Origin: Streptomyces canus | GTDB taxonomy: Bacteria; Actinomycetota; Actinomycetes; Streptomycetales; Streptomycetaceae | DNA: 64,000 bases | Assembly (NCBI RefSeq): GCF_041435015.1 | Contig: NZ_CP107989.1 | Span: forward strand, 5,270,001-5,334,000 | Direction of reading: 5' to 3' | Part shown: positions 16,394 through 23,381 of the stretch, piece after piece | Numbering within the stretch: the first letter of the stretch is position 1 | Layout of the letters: every line of letters starts with the position of its first letter | Notes under the pieces: generated by a model | Told to the model about the DNA's origin: nothing | The model's input: the letters and a program-made list of their open reading frames with translations, nothing else | Databases searched by the model: none | Made by a program: the position numbers and the translations under genes

Positions 16394-16959
16394 TCATCAC
16401 GCTTGCTGAGCCGCACGATGTAGCCAAACTGTTGGCCTTCCGTGAGGAGGCTGCGGCTTGGCTACGTGGGCTCGGCTCTGACCAGTGGAGCCGTCCATAT
16501 CCGGCTGACAAGCTGCTCGCCACGATCGAAGCGGGCACGGTGTTCATGCTTCGCGACGGGCACACAACCGCCGGCACCATCACGCTCACACCGGACGCCG
16601 AAGACGGCCTCTGGACTGACGATGAACTGACCGAACCGTCGATGTTCATCAATAAGCTCACTGTCGCCCGCGAATACGCTGGCCAGAATCTTGGTGGTCG
16701 ACTGCTCGACTGGGCAGGCGATCGGGCGCAACGTGCGGGAGCCCGGTGGATTCGGTTGGACGCATGGACGACGAATGATGCGCTCCAGCGGTACTACCTA
16801 GAACACGGCTTCACACACATCCGTACGGTCCGGGGGGGTGGCGCGGTGAACGGCGGCCCACGAGTCTCCGGTTGGCTCGCACAGCGCCCTGCACGGTTGG
16901 CAGATCACGGATTTATGGACCGAACGCCAGCCCCAGCGCGGCTTCCCTTTGCTGCCTGA
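16390..16959 (+). CDS. GNAT-family acetyltransferase coupled to the GntR regulator
   Basis: A 189-residue GNAT enzyme. The acetyl-CoA region reads INKLTVAREYAGQNLGGRLL, with a Q-x-x-G-G variant of motif A, and motif B is ALQRYYLEHGFTHIRTV. The GTG start overlaps the regulator stop as GTGA, so the two proteins are made together. The substrate is unknown. Regulator-GNAT pairs recur in actinomycete elements, but I cannot say whether it modifies the regulator, a small molecule or a toxin. Confidence 0.85.
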   Translation: MIITLAEPHDVAKLLAFREEAAAWLRGLGSDQWSRPYPADKLLATIEAGTVFMLRDGHTTAGTITLTPDAEDGLWTDDELTEPSMFINKLTVAREYAGQNLGGRLLDWAGDRAQRAGARWIRLDAWTTNDALQRYYLEHGFTHIRTVRGGGAVNGGPRVSGWLAQRPARLADHGFMDRTPAPARLPFAA

Positions 16960-17003
16960 GCTGAACCCTTATCTGATTCGGTGCGAGATGCGGCTAGGCG
17001 GGT

Positions 17004-18749
17004 TTAGTCGAATCGGAAACCGAAAAGTCCCCCTGCGTCGTCCTCGTCCGTCAGTCGAGTAGACAAAATGTAGGGCTCGGCATCGAAGGCGCCATCACTC
17101 TGGGTTTCAACAGTCGCAATGAAGTCCGAGTTAAGAGTCACGATATATTGAAAGCCGTGTTGTTCAGCGAGTCGCGCGCCAATATTTAGGCAAGAAGCTA
17201 CCTGTCGGCCGTCGATGGCGTCGAAAAGATGGCTGTCGTGAACGAGTATCCTCGGCCCTCTTCCCGCCTTGATGGCTGCAATCGTGCAGACGACGTCCAG
17301 CATGAAAGTCTCAACGCTTCGCACGCCAATACTCGCATCACCAGAGATATGTGGCTTGACACTAAGAATACCCTTAGGTGTCAGTGAGACCAACAGTGAC
17401 GCTTCTCGATCCGTATAGATTTCTGCACCAAGCTCACTGAACAATGAGATCGATTCATCGAGCGTATCGTCTCGTTCATTCATCTCAGTTCGGACTGAGG
17501 CGATCAGCTCTGCCGTCCGCAGCTTAACCTTGTCATTGATCGTGCTAATCGAGTTTGCGTCTTCGAGTCGGCGTTCCAGATCTGCGATGTTGGCTTCCTG
17601 CTTGGCAAGGTCTCGTTGCAGACTCATGAATGTGTCCAGAGCGACCGTTTCTTCAAGAATCTGCATCACTTGAGACCTCGACCGATCCAGCTCTCGACGT
17701 TCTGTGTCGATGGCATCGAGGCGTGATCTTACCAACTGGAGTTCTTGTTCCAAAAAGGATCGTCGATTGCGGACGACGGACTCATGAAAGGCTGCCACCT
17801 CGTCATAGCGCCTACTGACGACGTCGGGGAGCACAAGACCAATCTCTGCATAAGCGCGGGCTAGCCTGGCAGCGAGAGCGCTGCCCTCGGAAGCCTCTAC
17901 TTCATCGCGTAGTGCTTCATCAATTTCCCGCAATCGGCGTTGCAGAGCCAGCGCTTCGTCGTTAAGTCGTTGAATGGATGCGCTCAGACTGTCAGCTTCT
18001 CGTTGATGGCTGCCATACTGTTCATCGACTTTGAAAGAACGCATATCAGCTTGCATGCGATCCCTCTGGCGTCGCGCGGTTGCGAGCTGTGCACGAAGTG
18101 CCGGTTCATCGAGCGAAAGATGCGAAATCGCACCTTCCTTAACCGCTCTGCGGATCGCCTTCCCTTGTTTGGTTAGGCGATCCAAATCACCAGATTTTCC
18201 AAGTATTTCGGGAGACAGGCCAAGCATAAATCCGATTCTTACGCCGGATTCCCAGTCGGCTTCGGCCTGGTGGCCCTTGATGGGGTTGCCAAAATAGGTG
18301 CGAATAAGCTGTCCCCAGAGCTGGCCTGCGGTTGGGCGGCTGGCATTCTCGGGAATTCGGAATACATGGCGGGTTAGCAGCTCGCGCCAGACATCAACGT
18401 GTAGGTCTCGACTACCTCCCGATGCAGACCAACCAGATACGTCGACTCGCGTCGTGGGGGAGACAGCACGCGTAACAGTGGCCGTCTCACATTCGTGTTC
18501 GTTATCGGCAGGGAGTGAGAGGGTGGCCGTAAATTTATGGGCTGATAGTTTAGGATCTTTGAAATCTGAGGGTAGGTCGCCGCCCAGGACGTATCGCAAG
18601 ATCTTGACGAAACTCGTCTTACCAATACTGTTCCGACTATCCCCTTGATCTGATGCTTCCGTGCGATCAGCGACGAGGATATTCAATCCGTCATGGAAAC
18701 TTAGGGTCTTAAATCTATCGTCAGACGAGGCGAGTCGGCTAAGAAACAT
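17004..18749 (-). CDS. ABC-3C system ATPase, DUF2326 type
   Basis: A 581-residue SMC/RecN-like ABC ATPase. The start MFLSRLASSDDRFKTLSFHD is the DUF2326 pattern, so I use the ATG at 18749 (AGGA upstream) rather than the longer frame. The P-loop is DSRNSIGKTS at 37-46, lacking the usual first Gly, which is typical of this family. A long coiled coil spans about 215-420. The C-terminal part has the DUF2326 signature RILVHDSHLFDAIDGRQ with the Walker B Asp. These ATPases form the motor of ABC-three-component conflict systems. The gene overlaps the middle-component gene by 11 bases and is visibly richer in A+T than its neighbours. Confidence 0.9.
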   Translation of the reverse strand: MFLSRLASSDDRFKTLSFHDGLNILVADRTEASDQGDSRNSIGKTSFVKILRYVLGGDLPSDFKDPKLSAHKFTATLSLPADNEHECETATVTRAVSPTTRVDVSGWSASGGSRDLHVDVWRELLTRHVFRIPENASRPTAGQLWGQLIRTYFGNPIKGHQAEADWESGVRIGFMLGLSPEILGKSGDLDRLTKQGKAIRRAVKEGAISHLSLDEPALRAQLATARRQRDRMQADMRSFKVDEQYGSHQREADSLSASIQRLNDEALALQRRLREIDEALRDEVEASEGSALAARLARAYAEIGLVLPDVVSRRYDEVAAFHESVVRNRRSFLEQELQLVRSRLDAIDTERRELDRSRSQVMQILEETVALDTFMSLQRDLAKQEANIADLERRLEDANSISTINDKVKLRTAELIASVRTEMNERDDTLDESISLFSELGAEIYTDREASLLVSLTPKGILSVKPHISGDASIGVRSVETFMLDVVCTIAAIKAGRGPRILVHDSHLFDAIDGRQVASCLNIGARLAEQHGFQYIVTLNSDFIATVETQSDGAFDAEPYILSTRLTDEDDAGGLFGFRFD

Positions 18750-18990
18750 GGGCGGTCCTGATGTAGCCACCATCCGATACATCCACAACCTTCATCGCGT
18801 AGAGGGTTGCCAACGCGAGCGAGAACCAGTCAAACGTGATTCGATGAGACCGGTTTGCAGAATCTTGCTTTGTGTTATAGCGCTCCCAAAGAGCAGATAC
18901 TGACGTTGGGTCGCGCAAGTCTTCGAGAATTTCTGACCCGATTGTCAAAAGGGCACGCTCAGGCGACACCCCCCTAGTTGGCAAGAGCAT
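18739..18990 (-). CDS. ABC-3C middle component (MC6-like)
   Basis: An 83-residue winged-helix-like protein: LLPTRGVSPERALLTIGSEI, then HRITFDWFSLALATLYAMKV. This pattern (P-x-SPERALL and FDWF-ALA-LY) matches the small middle component of ABC-3C systems, closest to the MC6 group as I recall it. ATG 18990 has GGAG nine bases upstream; a TTG at 18999 is the alternative. It overlaps both neighbours, so the three genes form one operon. It probably bridges the ATPase and the effector, as inferred for the family. Confidence 0.8.
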   Translation of the reverse strand: MLLPTRGVSPERALLTIGSEILEDLRDPTSVSALWERYNTKQDSANRSHRITFDWFSLALATLYAMKVVDVSDGGYIRTAHVS

Positions 18991-19945
18991 CCGGATCAAC
19001 TCCAGTCACAGATCCATCATTCGGTGGCATCTCAAAAATGTGGCATGAGTCAAAAAAATACGAAACTACCGCAAAAGCTGCGTTGGCGCGCTTTCCGTCC
19101 ATGCGGAAGTTTACGCCCGCTACTGATACATAGAGACGCTCTAGAATCTCCGCAGGCTCTTCTGTGACCGATCGAGCCTCTTGGTAGAGGGTGCGGAATC
19201 TCTCTCCCTGTGCGTCGTAGAGACCAGGGTCAGAGGATTCTTCGTACCAGCGGTCGATGCGGGGGGCCAGGAGTCGACCAGAGTTGAACTCTATACGGCT
19301 CGCTTCAGGGAGTTTATTAAAATCCATTTTGGTTGGTGGTACCGGCAATACTCTTCCACCAGTCTCGCTCGCTGATTCAGCAGTGCCGAGTGCATCTAGC
19401 AACGGTAGCAAATCTGCGAGTTCCACGTTCTCGATTCCCGGCGCACCCGGGAAAAGGGAATCGAGAATCGGTACGTCGAAAGTTCCGACGACGTCTGTCC
19501 AAAGTCTTTCTGGTCTAACCGCGCGTATCGTGAGTGGCCTGTCTGCGGTTGGCCCGTGGGCCTGTTGAAGTGCAGAAATGATTTTCAAAGATTCGGGACC
19601 GATGGGTGCATTCGTCACAAACTTCCAAGTGTGGAAGGTATCCCATTGATCCAGGCCCCGCGCAAAGTCACCCTGAATCTTATTCGCGAGTTCGCGCTCC
19701 GCGTTACGGCCCGGCCTTTGTCCGTAACAAGCGTAGAAGATTGTTCCAGACTCGGCGAGTCCATCGCAGCCGCCGTCCCCTAGAGAACCAGATGGGGCAG
19801 GGTTCAAAAAGTCATCATGAAATTTCTCTAACACTTTAGAGACGTAGTCTTCGAAAGCAGTTCCAGATTCGAAACAGGCCTGCTGGTGACGGAAGTGATA
19901 CCAGTCGCGCCAGTTTGGCGTTAGCAGCATCATTACCTCCGTCAT
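18974..19945 (-). CDS. ABC-3C effector: REase-fold nuclease plus ABC-3C C-terminal domain
   Basis: A 323-residue protein and the first gene of the cargo operon. The N-terminal domain reads like a restriction-endonuclease fold: E32 in FEDYV, then GDGGCDG with D61, then FYACYGQ with Q76, in place of the classical E-x-K. The C-terminal half has the ABC-3C terminal domain pattern FNKLPEASRIEFNSGR ... AAFAVVSYFFDSCHIFEMP. By family logic it is the nucleic-acid-cleaving effector licensed by the ATPase. An internal start (MLLTPNWRDW) has a better-spaced GGAGG and is possible. Codon use is AT-rich (AAA, TTT, AAT). Confidence 0.85.
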   Translation of the reverse strand: MTEVMMLLTPNWRDWYHFRHQQACFESGTAFEDYVSKVLEKFHDDFLNPAPSGSLGDGGCDGLAESGTIFYACYGQRPGRNAERELANKIQGDFARGLDQWDTFHTWKFVTNAPIGPESLKIISALQQAHGPTADRPLTIRAVRPERLWTDVVGTFDVPILDSLFPGAPGIENVELADLLPLLDALGTAESASETGGRVLPVPPTKMDFNKLPEASRIEFNSGRLLAPRIDRWYEESSDPGLYDAQGERFRTLYQEARSVTEEPAEILERLYVSVAGVNFRMDGKRANAAFAVVSYFFDSCHIFEMPPNDGSVTGVDPDALAN

Positions 19946-20337
19946 ACGTACGATCGACCTTCATAGGTCGCCTCTTTCAAGACTACCGTCGACTGCACCG
20001 TGTTCAACCTGCGAATCGGTGAACCTGGCAAGCCAGGAGAGGCGGCGCTAGACGGAGCGATCCATCCAACCTGAGGGGCTGACGGACGGGTTGACCCTGG
20101 GGCAGGGTCGGCACTCCGTCTGCTGCCACACGATCCAGGCTCTCGTCGATGGCACGGGCGTCTCCATACCTCGTACATACCCACACCCTGATGGAGACCA
20201 TGGGCAAGCGCTTGGCTGGCCCACATCTGGTTCCCTCCCCGTCTTGGCCATCCTGCGGCCAATGTGGGCCGCGCGGGGCGACAGAACCGGTCATAGGCGC
20301 AGGTCAGACGAGATGGAGCACAGGGGAACCCAGCGGC
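19946..20337. other. Non-coding stretch upstream of the ABC-3C operon
   Basis: About 390 bases between the ABC-3C start and the internal attachment site, with no convincing gene. It must hold the promoter of the leftward cargo operon, but no clear -35/-10 pair is visible. Open frames here run into the tRNA copy and are artefacts. Confidence 0.5.
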
Positions 20338-20391
20338 CTTGAAAACCGTCGTGGCGCGAGTCACCGTGGGTTCAAATCCCACACCCACCGC
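20338..20391. other. Shared internal attachment site (attR of element 1, attL of element 2)
   Basis: A 54-base copy of the tRNA-Ser 3' half, identical to 3434-3487. The sequence 5' of it (CAGCGGC) differs from the tRNA, so no functional tRNA is formed. It separates the two elements. Confidence 0.93.
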
Positions 20392-20395
20392 AGGT

Positions 20396-20434
20396 GAACG
20401 GCCCCTGACCAGGTAGATCGGTCAGGGGCCGTTC
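20396..20434. terminator. Hairpin just inside element 2
   Basis: A perfect 15-bp stem (20396-20410 with 20420-20434) with a 9-base loop, five bases inside the internal attachment site. It could terminate tRNA-directed read-through or transcripts from the GNAT side. Confidence 0.65.
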
Positions 20435-20598
20435 TCATGTGCGCTGTCCTTCAACCACCGTGGTTCCCCGTCAGTTACCGGTCGATCGGGCACGGCAGGG
20501 GCACGTACCTCTGATCACCCACTGAGATCCTCGTCGCGATGTCGCGGCCTGCGCTCGCAACCGCGCCGACTCTCCCATGCTGCGAGTCCGTGCGTAGG

Positions 20599-21096
20599 TC
20601 ATCGGCCATGGGGGCCCGGCAGCATCTTCACCATCATCAGACACGGTGTCCCTGGCCACAGATCGTTCGTCTCCTCGATCGGGACGAATCCGATAGCCCG
20701 GTAGAACACCCTCGTGAGCGCGTACCCGCTGTCAGGATGCGAAGGCCCCAGAGTCTTCACATGCAGCATCCGACACCCGTCCGTCTGCAACTTCGCCTCC
20801 ACCGCACTGACAAGTGCCGCCCCGATGCCCCGCCGGTGCCAGTCCGGGGCTACCGCCATCAGGTGGATCTCTGTCGCCTCCGCAAAGTGCCGCCGATGCA
20901 GCAGGATCCCGATCGGCTCGCTGTCTGAGCTGCGGGCAAGGACTCCGGGCAGAGTACGAGCCGACTCCACGTACTGCGCGTTCGCTTCCGGTCTACCGAA
21001 CCATGCCGGGAGTTGGTCGAGGAGCCTGGCGGTGATCGTCGCCAGCTCGGTAGAAGCCACCACATGCGAGATCTGGAACGCCGCTTCCTCCTGCAT
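20599..21096 (-). CDS. GNAT-family acetyltransferase of element 2
   Basis: A 165-residue N-acetyltransferase: motif A HLMAVAPDWHRRGIGAALVS, with RRGIGA as the acetyl-CoA loop, then SGYALTRVFYRAIGFVPIEE as motif B. The frame is open upstream, but that DNA belongs to the palindromic repeat, so I use the ATG at 21096. A GAGGAAGG lies about 16 bases upstream, which is rather far. It is the outermost cargo gene of element 2. The substrate is unknown. Confidence 0.85.
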   Translation of the reverse strand: MQEEAAFQISHVVASTELATITARLLDQLPAWFGRPEANAQYVESARTLPGVLARSSDSEPIGILLHRRHFAEATEIHLMAVAPDWHRRGIGAALVSAVEAKLQTDGCRMLHVKTLGPSHPDSGYALTRVFYRAIGFVPIEETNDLWPGTPCLMMVKMLPGPHGR

Positions 21097-21211
21097 CTCG
21101 CGATCATGGCAGCCTTCCTCAACCCCGTACATCTGATTTCGCGCGACCCGGGAGCAGGCTCCCCCATGGCAACCCCTGATCTTCGAGTTCGCCGAGGACG
21201 GCATCATGCCT

Positions 21212-21398
21212 TCACCACCCCTCACCCCAGCTCCCATCCCGTCTGCCGTCGACCCACACACCGTGGAGCGGGCGTGGTTCATGGCGTCCAGGTGGAGCGC
21301 GCCACTGTACGAACGACCTGGACGCCATGGGCCGCGTCTGCTCGGCTTCGCCTGGGTCGATGGCAGACGGGATGGGAGCTCCCCCGCGCACGCCACCA
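21212..21398. repeat. Large palindromic repeat, copy A
   Basis: The outer arms 21229-21256 and 21353-21380 are inverted repeats matching at 27 of 28 bases. The inner arms 21280-21293 and 21316-21329 (CATGGCGTCCAGGT) are a perfect 14-bp inverted repeat around a 22-base loop. Nearly the same sequence lies in inverted orientation at 47200-47400. It encodes nothing convincing. It looks like a MITE-like or hairpin-forming dispersed repeat. Confidence 0.8.
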
Positions 21399-21643
21399 TT
21401 CGGCCGGCACTCGCGAACGGTGCCCCGTCCATCTCGGAGCCTGAGTGCCCCCGCCGGAGGCTCGTTCTGACCGTGGCCGTTGTGCGTCCAGGTTCTACTC
21501 AGGGCCGTAACTCGCTTGCGGCCCCAGGGGCACGGCCCGGCGCCGAAGGCGCAGAGGGCCGGGCCCAAGGGGCCAGCCCGCGCTTGCGCGGGCCCTTGAT
21601 GAGGTAGAGAAACCTGTAACAGGTCGGGGTCCCCGGCCGAAGG
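21399..21643. other. Hairpin-rich spacer between the repeat and the Nudix gene
   Basis: No gene seen. It contains nested GC-rich inverted repeats near 21525-21580 and a GCCCGCGC-TT-GCGCGGGC hairpin near 21579-21596, all downstream of the leftward Nudix gene, where they can act as terminators. Confidence 0.4.
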
Positions 21644-22105
21644 TCAGTTGCCTACCAGCGGTGTCAGCTTGCGGCCGTCATGCGTCCGGACATGCGGCGC
21701 CTCGTCGCGCAAAGCGTCCGTGATGCGCACCGCGTAGACCTCGCTCATCGCCGCTACTGCCTCGTCCGGGGTGAGCCATGCAACAGCGGTCGACTCGTCC
21801 GAGAGCTGTTCGTGACCGCCTTCGGGCTGACACCTGAATACCAGGGCGACAACGCCGACTGTCATGTTCTTGTAGACGCCGGTCAAGCGCTCTACGCGCA
21901 CCTTGATCCCGGTCTCTTCGTACACCTCGCGACAGACCCCATCTTCGATGGCTTCCGTACGTTCAAGCACCCCGCCGGGCGGCTCCCACGTTCCGTTGTC
22001 GGCACGGCGGATCACCAACACACGCCCGTCCTCGCGCACAACGACTCCCGCCACGGACACCGAGTGGAGCGGCGTTGACGGGTTCTGTGGGCGGCTGTTA
22101 CTCAT
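21644..22105 (-). CDS. Nudix hydrolase, Pif-like transfer-immunity protein
   Basis: A 153-residue Nudix protein with the Nudix box at 44-67 (GG-x5-E-x7-REVYEETG). In pSAM2 the pif gene, which blocks entry of a second copy, encodes a Nudix-motif protein next to korSA; here the Nudix gene is divergent from a KorSA-type gene, so a Pif role is likely. There is no ribosome-binding site. A TATTCT hexamer lies 7 bases before the ATG, so the message may be leaderless. The ATG lies inside a copy of the GntR operator. Confidence 0.8.
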   Translation of the reverse strand: MSNSRPQNPSTPLHSVSVAGVVVREDGRVLVIRRADNGTWEPPGGVLERTEAIEDGVCREVYEETGIKVRVERLTGVYKNMTVGVVALVFRCQPEGGHEQLSDESTAVAWLTPDEAVAAMSEVYAVRITDALRDEAPHVRTHDGRKLTPLVGN

Positions 22106-22115
22106 GTACAGGAGA
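22100..22115. promoter_or_regulatory. KorSA-type operator over the Nudix start codon
   Basis: ACTCATGTACAGGAGA is the inverted form, with one mismatch, of the 16-base sequence repeated at 22967 and 23003. It overlaps the ATG of the Nudix gene, so repressor binding would control Nudix expression and possibly the regulator itself. Confidence 0.75.
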
Positions 22116-22135
22116 ATAGGGGAGACTGTAGGACT

Positions 22136-22915
22136 ATGGCGACAGGCGACGTGACATCTTCGGCCAAGGCGAAGTACCTCCAGATCGCGGATGATCTCGC
22201 AGCACAGATCAGGTCAGGGGCATTGAAGCCTGGGACTCCGGTACCCAGCGAGACCGAGCTAATGACTCGGTACAGCGTCGCCTCAGGAACCGTACGCAAG
22301 GCGGTTGCCGAGCTGCGCGCGGCGCAGTTGATCGAGACCCATCACGGGCGGGGTTCCTTCGTCCGCTCGCGGCCCCCTGTCCAGCGGAAGTCGTCCGATC
22401 GTTTTCGTCGGGCGCACCGCAAAGCCGGCAAGGCTGCCTATCTCGCGGAAGCTGAACAGTCTGGCGGCACTCCCTCCGTGAACGTGCTGTACGTCGGCCC
22501 TGTCGACGCGCCGGCCGAGATCGCGGAGCGATTGAACGTCGCGACAGGAACCAAGGTTCTTGCCCGCAAGCGCAGGTACTTTCGCGATGGCATCCCCACC
22601 GAAGAGGCAACGTCCTACCTGCCATGGGACGTGGTGAAGGACATCCCCGAGATGTTCGCCGAAAACCCGGGCGGCGGCGGTATCTACGCTCGCCTCGAAG
22701 AGCACGGCCACATGTTGGCGGAGTTCATCGAGACCGTGAAGGCACGACTGGCCACCAAGGCAGAGGCGACCGCCCTTGCCCTGAGCCCCGGCGCCCCGGT
22801 TATCCACCTGGTCCGCAGTGCCTTTTCAGACGATGAACGAGTGGTTGAGGTCTGCGACACCATCATGGCTGCTGACCAGTTCGTTTTGGACTACCGCTTC
22901 GCTGCAAGGGACTGA
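22136..22915 (+). CDS. KorSA-like GntR repressor of element 2
   Basis: A 259-residue regulator with a winged HTH at residues 10-80 (KYLQIADDLAAQIRSGALKP, then ETELMTRYSVASGTVRKAV) and a UTRA-type domain (about 100-250). KorSA of pSAM2 has this architecture and silences the rep/int and transfer functions during integration. Near-palindromic 16-base sites flank the gene on both sides, which supports autoregulation and repression of the downstream transfer operon. Confidence 0.88.
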   Translation: MATGDVTSSAKAKYLQIADDLAAQIRSGALKPGTPVPSETELMTRYSVASGTVRKAVAELRAAQLIETHHGRGSFVRSRPPVQRKSSDRFRRAHRKAGKAAYLAEAEQSGGTPSVNVLYVGPVDAPAEIAERLNVATGTKVLARKRRYFRDGIPTEEATSYLPWDVVKDIPEMFAENPGGGGIYARLEEHGHMLAEFIETVKARLATKAEATALALSPGAPVIHLVRSAFSDDERVVEVCDTIMAADQFVLDYRFAARD

Positions 22916-22966
22916 CGGACCCGTCTCTTTCAAGCCACTTCGCGGCTGTCACCTCCACTGCGCTTG

Positions 22967-23018
22967 ACTCCTGTACATGAGTTGGGCACTCTTCTACATG
23001 TAACTCCTGTACATGAGT
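22967..23018. promoter_or_regulatory. Two KorSA-type operators upstream of the transfer operon
   Basis: ACTCCTGTACATGAGT occurs at 22967-22982 and again, identically, at 23003-23018. Each is a near-perfect palindrome, with a weaker related site between them (ACTCTTCTACATGTA at 22988). They lie just upstream of the SCO3933-type gene that opens the transfer operon. Confidence 0.8.
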
Positions 23019-23049
23019 GCAGGAGATCAGCTCTGCTAGAGGAGACGCA

Positions 23050-23379
23050 ATGCCGTCCTTCAAGATCGACACTTCGACCGCTGTGGTCTTCGTGGCGACC
23101 GCCCCGGAGCCCAAGATGGTCAACAAGAAGACCGGTGAGCGGGCCGTGGACCGGGAGACCAACGCGAGCCTTTCGACCGTGGGCCTGCTGGTCTCGGACG
23201 AGGGGGAGGGCAACCTCTACCAGGTGACCGTTCCGGAGACCGGTCTCCCCGAGGGTCTGGCGCCGGGCATGCCGGTCAAGGTCATCGGCCTGAAGGCGCG
23301 GGACTGGGAGAACGAGTTCAACGGCCAGAAGCGGCACGGCATCTCGTTCCGCGCGGTCGCGATCACCCCGGCGGCCTGA
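23050..23379 (+). CDS. SCO3933-family regulatory protein
   Basis: A 109-residue protein (PSFKIDTSTAVVFVATAPEP at the start, WENEFNGQKRHGISFRAVAI at the end) matching the SCO3933 family that directly precedes FtsK-type genes in Streptomyces AICEs. A GAGGAG precedes the ATG. It is called regulatory by family name; the end of the protein resembles an OB-like single-strand-binding fold, so a DNA-binding role is possible. First gene after the paired operators. Confidence 0.82.
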   Translation: MPSFKIDTSTAVVFVATAPEPKMVNKKTGERAVDRETNASLSTVGLLVSDEGEGNLYQVTVPETGLPEGLAPGMPVKVIGLKARDWENEFNGQKRHGISFRAVAITPAA

Positions 23380-23381
23380 TC

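Larger units (their letters stand above)
3434..20391. mobile_element. Element 1: AICE integrated at tRNA-Ser, with ABC-3C cargo
   Basis: Bounded by perfect 54-base repeats of the tRNA-Ser 3' half. Contents in order: integrase, Xis, iteron cluster, DUF3631 protein, small protein, prim-pol, small membrane protein, repeat array, TraB-like translocase, basic membrane protein, several AICE-specific small genes, RRQRL-type zinc protein, DUF2637 protein, two further small genes, GntR regulator, acetyltransferase and a three-gene ABC-3C cargo. All conjugation and replication genes read leftwards. The set matches AICEs that replicate through a prim-pol (RepPP) type initiator. Confidence 0.9.

Noticed and set aside
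20338..20391. A second complete tRNA-Ser gene at the internal att site
   Set aside because: Only the 3' half is present; the acceptor 5' strand and D arm are missing.
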